From positions 24,836,001-24,900,000 of the forward strand of contig CM077597.1 in assembly GCA_039654915.1 (NCBI GenBank): a DNA stretch of 64,000 nt, written 5' to 3'. Under the pieces are notes generated by a model that saw only the letters and a list, made by a program, of their open reading frames with translations, was not told the DNA's origin and ran no database searches. Of the stretch, positions 1 through 13,410 are shown in pieces (positions within the stretch are counted from its first letter, which is position 1; each line of letters starts with the position of its first letter). Position numbers and translations under genes: made by a program. This DNA is from Aquilaria yunnanensis (taxonomy: Eukaryota > Streptophyta > Magnoliopsida > Malvales > Thymelaeaceae).

Positions 1-1313
1 CCTTTGCTAAAGTATAGCTAGACTTTTAAAGACAATTTTGCTGTCACTAGTTGGCAATAGTTTTTAGCCATCACTAAATCACCTTTTTTTAGTACTAGTG
101 GCCAAAAAGCTTTCCACTTTCTCTAACTTCAACCATATATATATTTGTAGGTAGAAAGAACTGTCAAAGATTTCTTTCCTCAAAAAGGAAAATTAAATTT
201 TTTGATCACTCTAACTAGTTTTTGCTTCGCCTAGTAAAGTTCAAGTTAAGAGCCCACATTTTGTTTTGTATGGCTATGACCTTTAACCTTTGAAATCAAT
301 GTGATCAAATTTGAATCTTGTTGAGTTTGGACTAGAAAAGAAGTGTTCCAGCCATCACCGGTGCTGCAAAAGGTCCTTATGCCTGACATGTGTTCTATCT
401 TATGCATCAACAAAAATTTAAGAACTAATCATCATATTGGGCCATGTTAGGGATGATGTACTGGCCTATGTTTGTGGAGTGGATATCGTAGTCACAAGTG
501 ATGCAGAGGGTGGTGGTGTTGGCCTTGCAAGTGATGTGTGCCAGTGGCTGATCGTAGAGAGGGAGGATAGAGGAGGAGGATGACGAGGAAGAGGTGGTAA
601 TGGTGGTGGTTTTGGTAATGGCTAGATTCAAAAGTTTAATCTTTAAAGTTATTAATGAAAAAAATTCTAGGACTGTAATAGCTTTTTTAAGATTTACTTT
701 AATGTTAATTTATGTCATGTTTGCATTTTTCGTAGGAGATGACAGTGAAATTGATGGAAAGAACCAAATTATGGCATGCAATATAAGGTGAATGACTTTG
801 ATAGGACAAGAAAATAAGTTAAGGGACCTCTCATGAAATTTACCAGCTTTATTTGTCATTTTTTTTTCTAAAATCAATATAATTAAGAAGTTAATAAATA
901 CCTACTAACCTGATAATTACTTTAGTAGTATTTTTTTCTCTAGAAAAACAAAAATTGGTACAAATTATTTAATTCTCTAGGCATAATTTGGTCTCCTAAC
1001 CTTGAAGAGCCTTCACTTTCCAGGTAGACATCATCCTCCTCATAATGATCCTAGTTATATCGGTATCAACGTGTGTCAACAATATCGATCCCACAGACTA
1101 CACCAAATTGATAGTAAAACTATTAAAGAGATTGGTTAGATCAAACCTCTCAATGATGACCCAAGCAAACCATAACCGGTATGCCTACATCAAGAGTCAG
1201 TGTTAGGGGCATGAGTGTATCTCCGGAGAAAACTTTTCGATGTTCAAGGAAGCTCCTTAAATAATGGGTATAGTTCCCATGAAAGTAGGATTTCCCTTAT
1301 GTACCTTGAATAT
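1..1313. other. AT-rich non-coding DNA, no gene recognised
   Basis: Short reading frames here (for example around 425-791) come from GGT/GTG-rich and GAG/GAT-rich simple sequence and show no known domain. The stretch near 1200-1290 reads like decayed repeat DNA. The last bases form the left target site of the element that follows. I see no splice-supported exons, RNA gene or clear transposon end. Confidence 0.5.
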
Positions 1314-1321
1314 GTCTTGAC

Positions 1322-2423
1322 TAAGGGTGTAAAGGGTTCGGGTTGAGCTCAAGCCCAAACTTATTAGTACTACTCGGGCTTAAGCTCGAATTACTTGAGC
1401 CCAAATTTTAAGGCACAAGCTTGACTCGGTGAGGGCTCGATCTTGACCCATAAGCTAGCCAGGCTTGAAGTTACAATTATGACCTGGATATATGAAGTTA
1501 ACAATTGATGCCTAATATAATAGAAACACAATCTCAGAGATTGCACTTGTAATTATTCATAAACCTCCCCCAAAAGGAAAAACACAAAGTGCAAAGCTTT
1601 AGGGCAATCTCTTAAAATTTGGTCACTAATTCAGAAGTTAGTAAATTTTCTTGTTGCTCAATCAAACCCCTATCTATAATGTACACAACCTCCCATTCTC
1701 CTCCTTCGGTGGTGGCGGGATCTCCCTAATCTAGCAATCATATAGCGGTCCTCATTTGGGATGACGAATAAGTAGTGAACCCAAAAATAATAAAACACGC
1801 ATTTCGAGTTTGGTGATCAAACTCGACAAATTTCACAGGTAATCCCTTTTTATTATTCACCAACTCATCCTATGAACAACAATCTCGTGAATGAACCTAA
1901 AATCTTTAATGATGGGGCCCCGATGACTCAATTATTCTTATCATGTTTATGGTGATGATGAGGGATTACCTATGGAAGTACAGTTGCAATGATGGGGCAA
2001 AGATGAAGGAGACACAGAGGATTAGTGATGGGAAAGGAAAAACTACAGATGGACTTTGTAGTGGTGAAAGAGGTATGGGCAAGGTCAATGGTGATAGGAT
2101 TGAGAAGTGAGGGGTTGAGGAGACCTCGAGGAACAAAGAGAGTGGAGGAATGATGAAGGCAAGGGTGACTAGCAGTGAGGAAAGCACCAAAAGAGTAGTA
2201 ATTTATTTTTTTGGTTGGGCTCACTCTAGCACTTATGGATTAATGGGAATTGGGCCTAGGGAAAGATGATATGTAAAAGTCCAATTAGGCTTGATAAGGA
2301 TTAAGATCGAGCTTCATCAGGCCTAGGCTTGCCTCATTTAAGTATTCAGTTCAAAAATAGGCTCAAGCTTGATAAGGCTCGAGCTTGACAAGCCAATAAA
2401 AGCCCTACCTGTTTACATCCCTA
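1322..2423. mobile_element. Non-autonomous hAT-like DNA transposon, about 1.1 kb
   Basis: The left end TAAGGGTGTAAA (1322-1333) and right end TTTACATCCCTA (2412-2423) are inverted repeats matching at 10 of 12 positions. Both subterminal regions are dense in GAGC/GCTC and AAGCTTG-type motifs, as is common in plant hAT elements. The 8-bp flanks GTCTTGAC (1314-1321) and GTCCTGAA (2424-2431) match at 6 of 8 and look like a decayed hAT TSD. No transposase is encoded; short frames around 1966-2224 are low-complexity. It is therefore a deletion derivative or MITE-like element that would need a transposase supplied in trans. Confidence 0.7.
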
Positions 2424-2431
2424 GTCCTGAA

Positions 2432-3480
2432 GGTCTCATTTTATGGATATGAGAGTCAATCTTTACAGGTGTAATCAGTTTGGGATTACATTTCTTATAA
2501 GAATTATATTTTATTGCTTATCAAAATCCTATATTAAATGTCATCCTTAGCTATTGTTAAAGTAATTTTGACTTGTCCAATTAATAGGCTTAAACCACTT
2601 AGTCCTTATATGGTATCATTTTGACTATTAAATTTTGAGGCCGGTTCATTTCCCATGAATGGAATTAATGAGTTAAGGGTGTAGGAAGAGTCAAAGGGGG
2701 GGCATGTGTAAGGATAGAAAAAGGGGATAGACTTCTAGAAATTACAGAAATGTGCCATTGGTGTTTTAGCTAGGAAGAAAAGCAATATTTCCCTTTTCTC
2801 ACTTTCCCGTACACGTCTCTTGCCCCTAGTTTCAACTTTCAAATCCATGGCTGCCTCCTTCATTGTATAGCTTTGACTTAGTGCACTACCAACGTATCTT
2901 CAACCTATAGCTTTCGATCCTTTTAACCATAGTAGCCCTCACCTTTGTGCAACCCTTACCTTTGTGCAACAGATGGCCATACCTCTCGATTTTGTTAACC
3001 ATCGTCAACATCACCGCCATAAACACAACCCTCACCATAGCTCTCATTACTGCCAATTGCCATCGGTGTCGCCTTTTCTACACAGTGTAGCCTTACCCCT
3101 GGTATCTAATCTGGTCGTCTTCTTGGGAATCATGATGACAGCTACTCCAAGGTAATGATAGATGATAACCGTGTGCAAAATCAATGGATCCGATGGTAGA
3201 CCAATGAATCTGAGATGTGAGGATGGTGGCTAGAGTTAGAGAAGCTTCGGGTAGAGGCAGGGTGTCAGCACGACAAGGGTGATGTGTGATAGAGAATTGG
3301 CAGGTGGCAAAACATGTAATTTTTACAAACATAATAGACAATTCTAGAATGGTTCAATTGGATTTTCTTGACCCGCTTGCTAAACTGACCCAGCCCATAA
3401 AAAATGTGATCGCATTAAACCAATTAATTTTAAATGAATTGCCCCATGATTTTTGTTTAATACATTAATATTAAACTTAA
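2432..3480. other. Non-coding intergenic stretch
   Basis: No coding potential that I would support. The frames at 2964-3155 and 3093-3341 lie on opposite strands of the same simple CAC/CAT-rich sequence. A short direct repeat (ACCTTTGTGCAACCCTTACCTTTGTGCAAC) sits near 2941-2970, given here as positions plus its repeated core CCTTTGTGCAAC. Confidence 0.45.
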
Positions 3481-4976
3481 AAGGGAAAAGGAATCTATTC
3501 CATATCTTTTAGCTAACTTTATTTCATCCCGATTTGAACCCGTATGCTCCTTCAATGTCTTATCCTACCCCACAAGATTTAAATGGAGCTAAATAAGAAT
3601 TGTTTCTCTTCGCATTAGCCACCATGCACTAATGGCACTCAAATTTTGCAGTCTAGACGAGTTAGTCCTCAAACTATATAATTTGAATAACATCAGCTCT
3701 CCAAATTGGTAACTCGGGTCATGATCGTCCAAGCCCAAGAATTCCGTTACTCTACATTTTAGAATGGCCTAAACGCACCATTAGTTCTCAAACTTTGCCA
3801 ACTCACATGAGTTAGTTAATTAACTTTGACTTAGTATTACTTAATCCTCAAACTTTGTAAAATTATGCAACTTAGTCATCAAACTTTGTAAAATGATGTG
3901 GCATAATCCTTCCGCTATCAAGATAAACTACAATCTAAGTCTTAACGTTCAGTCTTTTAACAAAATGACCCTTATATTCAGAATCTTTCATTATCACCAA
4001 ACTTGTAGGCTAATAAACTTTATTAAATGGTTAAATATATAGATAAGTAATTAAATTACTTAAAAATGATAATTCAAAACAATATCTACAATAATTAAAA
4101 AAAATTAATTAACTATTTATATTAAAAAAAACAACTATCATTGATTTATTGAAAAAAAATTTATCTTTTATTCACTCCAGTATTACATTGATCAATTATT
4201 TCTTATAAATTTTTTTCTCAATTTTTTGTATAAAATGTGCAATAATATGGGGCCATAAATTTAGAGATCATTTTGTTGGAGGAAATTTCATCTTCTAGTT
4301 CTCTTAAATTCCAATTAACCTAAAGTAAAAATTTACGCAAATTGGCAATGGCTGTCATATTGTTGATAAAATTGAGCCAACTTGTAATAGTCCTCGGCAG
4401 CCTGCAATAGCCTACTACCCAAGATTGCTAGGAATTCATGAAATTCTTGAGTTTGGTTCATAATTGGTGGTCTTACCACTTGGCTATATGGTTCCAATGA
4501 ACTTAAAACTTATGATCTTGATTTTATAGTCAGTTATGCCTCATTGACCCCAAATCGTCCATAATTATGGTTTTACCCTTCACCTAGGGTAAAATTGCCA
4601 TTTGTGCTCTAATAACCTCTCAAGCCCTTAATACTTGCTTGAAATGCATAATAAATGTTTATAAGGTATTTCTTACCTTGTAACCAAGTCTTACCTAATC
4701 ATCACTAATCCGGATCGTTGAGAGCCATAACATAAGTTCAGAAGCTTTAATGTACCAAATAATCAATGTGATGAACTCTATAGCTTACTTTTATATGGTT
4801 ATTGTACCTCGAGTAGAGCTTTTGTTTTAGCCTACTCTTTTGTTTTCTAAATATTTACGTGTATGTGGCTTTTATCAGCAAAAAAGTAGATATAAATAAA
4901 TGTCAATGACACACCTTATTTCTTTTCAAAATGTTTAGAATATGGACAAGCCGCATGTGAGTGCGTGTATGTTATA
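3481..4976. repeat. Diverged copy of the array unit ('unit 0') with a Mutator-like end
   Basis: From about 3481 the sequence can be aligned by eye with the array to the right: the 'tagctaattt...cttgatttgaagccgta' segment, then the 'actttgcagcctagacgag' landmark (about 3645) and the 'gtggagactatagctcac' segment (about 4775). It is much more diverged than units 1-4. At about 3766 lies a GGCCTAAACGCACC stretch followed by 'ctcaaactttgccaactca', which resembles the terminal repeat of the Mutator-like element at 4986. I could not find its partner end. No gene is visible. Confidence 0.5.
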
Positions 4977-4985
4977 TATATTAAT

Positions 4986-6033
4986 GGCCAAAGTGCGCAT
5001 TCGGCCCTTTAACTTTGTCAACTCAAGCAAGTTATTCCTTTATGAATGATTTAGTGTGACTTAGTCCCTCAACTTTGCAAAATAGAGTTAGCTAGTCCCT
5101 AATTGGATGGAATAGTAAAAGATGTTTGTTGCACAACAATATCCGCATTTTGTCCCACACACATCATCAATCTCTCTTCCTTCAACCAAACCCTAGATAT
5201 AATCTGCAATGATCTGACACCAAATCCACAATCTACCTTTGAATCCTCCCTCATAGCTATCAAATATGTTATCTCCCAAGCCATCATAGTTGAATCCACC
5301 CTTCGCCATCAAATCCACCATTTCCATCACATCTGTCCTTATTGTGCTGTCAGACCCACCCGTGCTGTAACTTTTGAATATGCCCTCACCATCAGTTTAG
5401 CATCACCCTCCTCACCGTCAATCTAACAACCCATCCTCACCTTGTCATTTGTAGTTAGAAACTGATTTCATCTCGACCACAATTGAGAATGCCTTGTTAA
5501 TCAAATGGTGGGCTTTGATGGGAAGTGATTTCTCTGGGACTTTCATTGAGTAGGTGGTAGAAGCAAGTGGTAGACACCCTTGGCTAGTAGTGATAAAACA
5601 ACTTGTTGCATTTGGGTGTGATTAATTTCATAGATTCCAATAGTCGAGGGCAAAGTGTTTATTGTTGAACTATACAAAATTGTTTGTGTTTTGATCCAGA
5701 AATGGTAATGTACGAGGCAGGGTATCCCACTGTCGATCTCCCCAGCCCATCATTGGCCTCTTTTTCTTATTCCCCATTGTTAGCCCATCGTCGATGTTCT
5801 TTTCTCGATTTCAATTTCCATGCCATTGCTTTGCTCACGAATGTCTTCATTGTCACGTGAGAACATGTTCGAGTTCTTCGTCAACCTATGAACTAACTCG
5901 CATAGATTGTCAAAGTTTGAGGACTAACTTGCATAGTTTAATAAAGTTTGAGGACAAAGTTAATATGAGATGCAACTAAGGGACTAACTTGTGGAAGTTT
6001 CTAAAGTTGGGAGACCAACAGTGCATTTAGGCC
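4986..6033. mobile_element. Mutator-like non-autonomous element with long terminal inverted repeats
   Basis: The left end begins GGCCAAAGTGCGCATTCGGC and the right end, read in reverse, begins GGCCTAAATGCACTGTTGGT. Both continue into similar 'ctttaactttg..caactc..caagtta' sequence for well over 100 bp, so this is a long-TIR element. The 9-bp flanks are TATATTAAT (4977-4985) and TATGTTAAA (6034-6042), 7 of 9 identical. A paralogous right flank at about 18435 still reads TATATTAAT, which supports a true 9-bp duplication of the Mutator type. The internal frame at 5103-5426 shows no transposase motif, so the element is probably a deletion derivative. Confidence 0.65.
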
Positions 6034-6095
6034 TATGTTAAATTACTAAGATCACCGTCCTCTCTTTTATATGTAATCATTTGAATATATATACC

Positions 6096-7895
6096 GGTAG
6101 AACTAGAAGCCAATGTCACATTTCTCAATTTTTGTTCTATTTTTTAATTTTTTTTGTTTTCAATGGCAAGTTGCGTAGAAGAATATATGCACATAAAATT
6201 CTCATAGTAGGTAGAATGAAAACAATAATGTGTTAGGTGTGTCTTATCCACCATCCTCATGTATGTATTTACCATCCTGCACAAGTATAGTACTTTCTAG
6301 TTCCAAAAAGAAAAATACTATTTTTTTTAGCTGTCTCATAAACGATTAACTGTTTGAAAAATATTTGGTATTTAATTTATCTTATTATTCTTATTTTATT
6401 TTTACTTTTTTAAAATAAAAAAATTACATAAAATTAATTTTTTTTTCTAATATTCATTTAAATTCTCACTACACAAAATAAGAAAAAAAAATTCCTTTAT
6501 TTTAGCTTTGAGAGTGAAATGGAAAGAACAATAAAAATTAAATAAAAAAATACATTATTCAAAATAGCACAAAAGAAAGAACTAATAAGTTTGGCCTATC
6601 ATAACTATGTTCCAAGTAACTAATTATAAAACAAAATAAATATTCAAATTATAAATTTTCATTAAATAATCAGTAATCAAATTTATTAAATTATATAATT
6701 AACTATATTAATATGAAAATTGAAAAAAGAAATTGTTGCTTTTCTTTTAGCTAATTTTGTGTTGTCTTGATTTGAAGCCGTAGACTTAATGCAGCCTCCC
6801 CCTCCCCCAGGAGAATCAAGTGGCGCTAAACAAGAATTGTTTTTCTTCCTACCGGTCGCAATGCAGCTGTGGCCCTCGAACTTTGCAGCCTAGACGAGTC
6901 ACTCTTCAAACCATATAATTCAATCCACATCAGCCCCCTAACTTGGGTGCTCGGTTCATGTTTGTCAAAGCCCGATAAAATGACTAATTCCATTCTTTTT
7001 ATCTTTGGAAAATAACAAATTCAATTTGTAATTCTACTAATTTTGAATTTTCCACCTAAATTAATAATTAACCCGTTAGCATTGACAATTATATCATTGC
7101 AAAATTGAGCTAACTTTAGACACTTTAATGTACCAAATAATCTGTGTGGTGGAGACTATAGCTCACTTCTAAATGATTATTAATCAAGTTTTAGCCCTAG
7201 TGGCAGAGGGATTATGGTCGCTAGGGGTTGCCTCCCAAACATTTTGCAAATTATATGTATTATATATAGGTATATGTAAAAATAAAGATAAAAAAATTAC
7301 ATTATTTTTCTTGTGGCCTCCCCAATTTTTTAATTATAAAGCATAACATTAATTTTATAAAGTATAGATGTAAATTTGTAATAATTTTCTCTATCTCACT
7401 AAAATTATACATAAAAGCATGTGATTGATTTATGTGAGAAATATAAAAAAAGTCCAACATTAGACAATTAATTTTACTCTCTTCACAAAAGATAATTAGT
7501 TGTTTGCGTTTTAATCTGGAAATGGTAATATACGAGGCAGGGTATCCCACCTTCGGTTTCCCCAGCTTAGTATCGGCCTTTTTTTCCTACTCATCGTTGG
7601 CTGCCCATCACTGATGATCTCTTCTTGTTTTCAATTTCCTTGCCATTGCTTTGCTCACCAATGTTGTCATTGTCACGTGAGAACACGTGTGCATTTTCTG
7701 CCAACCTATGGACTAACTTACATAGATTGTCAAAGTTTGAGGACTAAGTTAATATTAGACATAGTTAAGGGACTAACTCGTGCAAGTTTTTAAAGTGGGG
7801 GGGGGGGGGGGGGTGAACCACGTCTTTAGCCCGATATTAATTTACTAAGAACACCGTTGGCTCTTTTATATGTAATCATTTGAATATATATACCA
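6096..7895. repeat. Array unit 1, short form (1.80 kb)
   Basis: This unit lacks the 633-bp internal duplication. It ends in the right part of a Mutator-like element and contains a 17-base G run at 7797-7813. A minus-strand frame at 7302-7550 recurs in other units but matches no family I recognise. Confidence 0.8.
7797..7813 (+). repeat. Poly-G tract (17 G)
   Basis: An uninterrupted G homopolymer inside the 'aagttttaaagt...' terminal part of the Mutator-like remnant of unit 1. The equivalent place holds a mixed G-rich stretch in unit 2 (about 13312-13330), 18 G in unit 3, and ordinary sequence in unit 4 (about 18405). Confidence 0.95.
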
Positions 7896-8639
7896 GGTAG
7901 AACTAGAAGCCAATGTCAAATTTTTCAATTTTTGTTCTATTTTTTAATCTTTTTGTCTTCACTGACAAGTTGCGTAGAAGGATATATGCACATAAAATTC
8001 TAACAGTAGGTAGAATGAAAACAATAATATGTCAGCTGTGTCTTATTCACATATCCTTATGTATGTATTTACCATCCTGCACATGTATAGTACTTTCTAG
8101 TTCCAAAAAGATAAATACTATTTTTTTTATTTGTCCTATAAGGATTAACTGTTTGGAAAATATTTGATATTTAATTAATCTTATTATTCTTATTTTATTT
8201 TTATTTTCCAAAAATCTAAAAATTACACAAAATTAAAATTTTTTTTAATCTTCATTTAAATTCTCACTACAAAAAATAAAGAAAAAAATTCTTTTATTTT
8301 GGCTTCAGGAGTGAAATGGAAAGAACAATAAAAATTACATCAAACAATTCATTATTCAAAATGGGACAGAAGAAAGAACTAATAAGTTTGTCCTACCATA
8401 ACTCTGCTCCAAGTGATTAATTTTAAAACAAAATAAATATTCAAATTATGAATTTTCATTAAATAATCAGTTATCAAATTTAGTAAATTATACAATTAAC
8501 TATATTAATATGAAAATTGAAAAAAAAATTGTTGCTTTCCTGTTTGCTAGTTTTGTGTTGTCTTGATTCGAAGCCATAGACTTCTTGCAGCCTCCCCCTC
8601 CCTTTTAGCTAAACGAATATATGCATATAAAATGCTAAC

Positions 8640-11600
8640 TGTCGTGCCCTAAACTGCCCCTGGCCCGTTTGGGCCTGATTTTTTTTTTTTTTTTTTAAAC
8701 ATGCAGCGGAAGTTTTCATTACACAGAAGGGGCTTTTAAAACTCACTAAGACTTATGGGCACGAACCCCAGGATACTTATCGGTACTAGCTCGTTAAGTT
8801 CTTTAATTAAGGTTAAGTTGATGTGCTCTCAGAAACAAGCTAGTGCCTATGTGGATTTCATGTGTTCATTTTCATGGTCTTTACCGAGCTTAGCCAAGAA
8901 TATGCATGGCAACTAAAACACCAACTTAAGTTTAAAAACTTATTTTCATGCATATGCTTTGCATGCTTATGCGTTTTGGAGTTCACTAGTGCACATAATC
9001 ACTTAATGCCTTTAAATGCAACTAATGCTTAGGCATGTATTAATTCACATACGTGCATTTAAATTTCTTATTAGCCAAACTTTACACAAGCATCCAATTT
9101 CATGCTTTTTCTAAGTTTACTTGCATGTTCTTTACTAAATGAGCATACATAGCCAAACATTGCATGCTTTTAACATAGACATGGGCTTATGGGCCTTTTA
9201 GTACTTAACATGCATATGGCCCAAAATTAACCAAGAATAAAATCAAAATTTTTAAGTTCTTATTTAAGCCCAATTTCAACATGCTTCAAATTTCATGAAA
9301 ACATAACCCATAAATTCATGCATGGGCCTTGGTAAGTCCACCAAGCAATAAAAATACCCGAAAATGTCCAAGTCCATAATACAAGCCCAAAGCCAAGTTT
9401 TGGCCAAATTTTAGCTAAGTCCATAATTTGGTCACTAAAGTTAGACCAACAAAAACATGCTTAAAAGCAACCCATAAATTCACAAAGCCATGGAACACAA
9501 ATTTCCACCTTAATAGACCTTGTTCCCACAATTCTAAGACTTCAAGTCCTGCACAGAAAGTCCACATTTTTTTAGCTTGTTTACAAGCAGCTTATATGCT
9601 TAGAATACTTAGAATATTTTGAGCAATACCATACACAAATCCAACCTTAGAATACAGAAAGAGTACTCAAGACTCTTAGCTTGATCTTTCAAGCAAACCT
9701 TTACCTACAAAAGTAGAGTAGGGCGGGTGAGTTATAAAACTCAATAAGGATTCCGTGGCATCCAATGCCTAACTTATGGCCTCCAAGGCCTAACATATGC
9801 CAAGAATGTAATGGCAAAATAATCCTTATTCCTGCAAAGGAAACATAAAGACAAAGAAAACAAAAAGATACATGCATATAGCAATAATATCATAATCGGG
9901 GGTTAGCATGCACAACAAATCAAAGAAGCACACAAACACACGCCACTTAACACTTTGTTCACAGAAGGGCAGCAAGCATCCCTCAAGTTTTAGTTCATTA
10001 ATTTCATATACTTAATGTTTTCGGAGAGCTCACTTAGCATAGGAATTAAGGTGGCCGCCTTAACTCCTAGCCCATAATGCTTGCTTACTTAACTTAGCTC
10101 ATGAGCAAAACAGAATTGCCGAAGCAATAACATAACTTAAGCCCTCTTAGCACTCCTAGGATCACATGGTTCTTTGACCATCACCTAGGGGCCCGAATAC
10201 TCACACAAAAAATCCATGGAACTAGGCCATGCAATAAAGTGAGTATAGGAATCCTTACCCACAACACCGAAAGCTTTATAAGCTTATTTTCCTTCGTTTT
10301 CCTTGCTTGTTGACTCTAGAAATTGTTTTCTAGCATAAGAACCAAGATGGGCCGAATTTTATTAGTAACCATAAGATACCAAGAAATCTTGGTGATTAAC
10401 CCAAATAACACAAAATACCAAGAACACTTGGTGTACACTTACAGAACCTCACAGAAGAGGTAACGCCAATTTATTGTGCTTGATGTTCTTCAAGCTTCTT
10501 CTTGATTTCTTGCTTCTAATGAACTTAGAAACTCAATCACACAAAGAGTTCCTTGAGTAGAGCTTAAAACCTCCAAGAAATGGAAATGGCCAAATTTTCC
10601 TCCTTGGTTTTCTTTGAATTCTTCATCTGATTCTTGCTCTTTATGGTCTTAGAGCTTGAATTCAACCAAGAATACTTGGTTTTAATTTGAGGAATGATTA
10701 TTTCTAGCTATGGACGAATATTTGGATGAGAAAAGAGTTGGAAATGTGTTTGGAATGATGAGACTTGGTATGGAAGAAAATGGAGAGAGAATGAGAGAGT
10801 TTGAGAGCAAATGGCTTTGAATGAGTGGAGTGATTATGTTTTAATGTGTGGGAAGGTAATGGCCAGCCATATGGGAAGGAAAATGAGTGTATAATGTGCT
10901 TGGAAGGTGGGAGACAAGATTAAAAGAGATGAAGACTAATTGGAAGACTTTTGGGTAAGTTTGGTAGAAAAAGTCAAAAGTAGGTGAAGAAAGAATTCAA
11001 GGTAATGATTAAGGGTGGGAGGTGGATTAAAATAATAGGAAATTAATAATGTGTTTGAAATGAGTGGGAGACAAGATTTAATGGATGGAAGACTAATTGG
11101 AAGACTTTTGTGTAAGTTTGGTAGAAAAAGTCAAAAGTAGGTGAAGAAAGAATCCAAGGTAATGATTAAGGGTGAGAGGTGGATTAAAATAATAGGAAAT
11201 TAATAATGTGTTTGAAATGAGTGGGAGACAAGATTTAATGGATGGAAGACTAATTGGAAGACTTTTGTGTAAGTTTGGTAGAAAAAGTCAAAAGTAGGTG
11301 AAGAAAGAATCCAAGGTAATGATTAAGGGTGGGAGGTGGATTAAAATAATAGGATTTGGAGGAAGGTGACATAAAATATTGGGAATTGGAGGGGCATGGC
11401 TGGCTAAGGCATCCAAAGCCATTAAAATGGCATAATTCCCCCTTTAGTCCTCCAACTTTCTAAATTTGGGCAATTGAGCCCAACCACTAAAAATCCCTTT
11501 GTTCAATTTAGTCCCTCATCTTTAAAAACCACCATTTTCATTACTATTTCTCTTGGCCTAAGCCAAGCTTATTTTTAAGATGTTCAACACTCAATTATGC

Positions 11601-11717
11601 ACATGCCATATTGTCTTCTCAATTTAATTGAGCTAAATTCCTAATTAAGGAAAAATTCTTATGCTCCAAATCCATTTAACCCGGGACCTAATCACTTTGG
11701 ATTGTCCGGGCATTACA
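8640..11717 (-). mobile_element. Solo LTR, 3,078 bp, probably Ty3/gypsy
   Basis: The segment starts TGTCGTGCCC and ends GGGCATTACA, giving TG...CA termini. It is flanked by a perfect 5-bp TSD, CTAAC (8635-8639 and 11718-11722). Units 3 and 4 show the empty site (about 14147 and 16814). No internal region, primer site or protein-coding domain is present, so this is a solo LTR left by recombination between LTRs. Read on the minus strand it begins TGTAATGCCCGG and ends GGGCACGACA, which resembles long LTRs of plant chromoviruses. A segment near 9720-9840 (read in reverse, 'ccttattgag...ctcacccgcc') recalls the 'acccttactgag...actcactccc' segment of the gypsy LTR at 18593. Strand and clade are inferred; the boundaries are seen directly. 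Confidence 0.85.
10907..11353 (+). repeat. 157-bp tandem repeat, about 2.9 copies, inside the solo LTR
   Basis: The block beginning GTGGGAGACAAGAT starts at 10907, 11064 and 11221, an exact 157-bp spacing. The third copy breaks off at about 11353 ('aataatagga'). Copies 2 and 3 are nearly identical; copy 1 differs more at its left end. Confidence 0.9.
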
Positions 11718-13410
11718 CTAACAGTAGGTAGAATGAAAACAATAATGTGTTAAGTGTGTCTTATCCACATATCCTTATGTTTATATTTACCATCCTGCAC
11801 GAGTATAGTACCTTCTACTTCCAAAAAGATAAATACTATTTTTTTAGCTGTCCCATGAAGGATTAACTGTTTGAAAAATATTTGGTATTTAATTTATCTT
11901 ATTATTCTCAATTTATTTTTATTTTTTTAAAATAAAAAACTTACATAAAATTAAATTTTTTTTCTAATGTTCATTTAAATTCTCACTACACAAAATAAGA
12001 AAAAAAATTCCTTTATTTTAGCTTCAAGAGTGAAATGGAAAGAACAATAAAAATTACATAAAAAAATACATTATTCAAAATAGCACAAAAGAAAGAACTA
12101 ATAAGTTTGTCCTACTATAACTCTGCTCGAAGTAACTAATTTTAAAACAAAAGAAATATTCAAATTATGAATTTTCATTAAATAATCAGTAATCAAATTT
12201 AGGAAATTATATAATTAACTATATTAATATGAAAATTGAAAAAAGAAATTGTTGATTTTCTTTTAGCTAATTTTGTGTTGTCTTGATTTGAAGCCGTAGA
12301 CTTCCTGCAGCCTCCCCCTCTCCCCCAGAAGAATCAAGTGGTGCTAAACAAGAATTGTTTTTCTTCCTACCGGTCGCAATGCAGCTATGGCCCTCGAACT
12401 TTGCAGCCTAGACGAGTCACTCTTCAACTATATAATTCAATCCACATCAGGCCCTTAACTTGGCTGCTCGGTTCATGTTTGTCCAAGCCCAATAAAATCA
12501 CTAATTCCATTATTTTTATCTTTGGAAAAGAACAAATTCAATTTGTAATTCTACTAATTTTGAATTTTTCACCTAAATTAATAATTAACCCGTTAGTATT
12601 GACAATTATGTCGTTGCAAAATTGAGCTAACTTCAGACACTTTAATGTACCAAATAATCTGTGTGGTGGAGACTATAGCTCACTTCTAAATGATTATTCA
12701 TCAAGTTTTAGCCCTAGTGGCAGAGGGATTATGGGCGCTGGGGGGTGCCCCCCAAACATTTTGCAAATTATATGTATTATATATAGGTATATGCAAAAAT
12801 AAAGACAAAAATATTACATTATTTTTCTTGTGGCCTCCCCAATTTTTTAATTATAAAACATAACAGTAATTTTATACAGTATAGATGTAAAATGATAATA
12901 ATTTTTTCTATCTCACTAAAATTATACATAAATGCAGGTAGTTGATTTGTGTGAGAAATGTAGGAAAAATCAAACATCAAACATTTAATTTTACTTTCTT
13001 CATAAAAAATAATTAATTGTTTGCATTTTGATCTGGAAATGGTAATATACGAGGCAGGGTATCCCACCTTTGGTTTCCCCAACTTACCATCGGCCTTTTT
13101 TTCCTGCTCATCGTTGGCTGCCGATCACCGATGTTCTCTTCTTGTTTTCAATTTCCTTGCCATTTCTTTGCTCACCAATGTTGTCATTGTCACGTGAGAA
13201 CACATGCGCATTTTGTGCCAACATATGGACTAACTTACATAGATTGTCAAAGTTTGAGGACTAAGTTAATATGAGACACACTTAAGGGACTAACTCGTGC
13301 AAGTTCTTAAAGGTGGAGGAGGGGGTGGTGAACCGCGTCTTTAGCCCGATATTAATTTACTAAGTTCACCGTTGGCGCTTTTATATGTAATCATTTGAAT
13401 ATATATACCA

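Larger units (their letters stand above)
7896..13410. repeat. Array unit 2, long form, split by a solo LTR
   Basis: Without the 3,078-bp LTR and its 5-bp duplication, this unit is 2,432 bp. The LTR lies exactly between the two copies of the internal 633-bp duplication, just before the second 'agtaggtagaatg' block. Minus-strand frame 12819-13082 is the counterpart of the frame in unit 1. Confidence 0.8.

Noticed and set aside
425..791. Ser-rich and Val-rich small frames at the left end
   Set aside because: Simple-sequence translations on opposite strands of the same DNA.
5103..5426. 107-codon frame inside the Mutator-like element
   Set aside because: No transposase or other motif; probably chance in a non-autonomous element.
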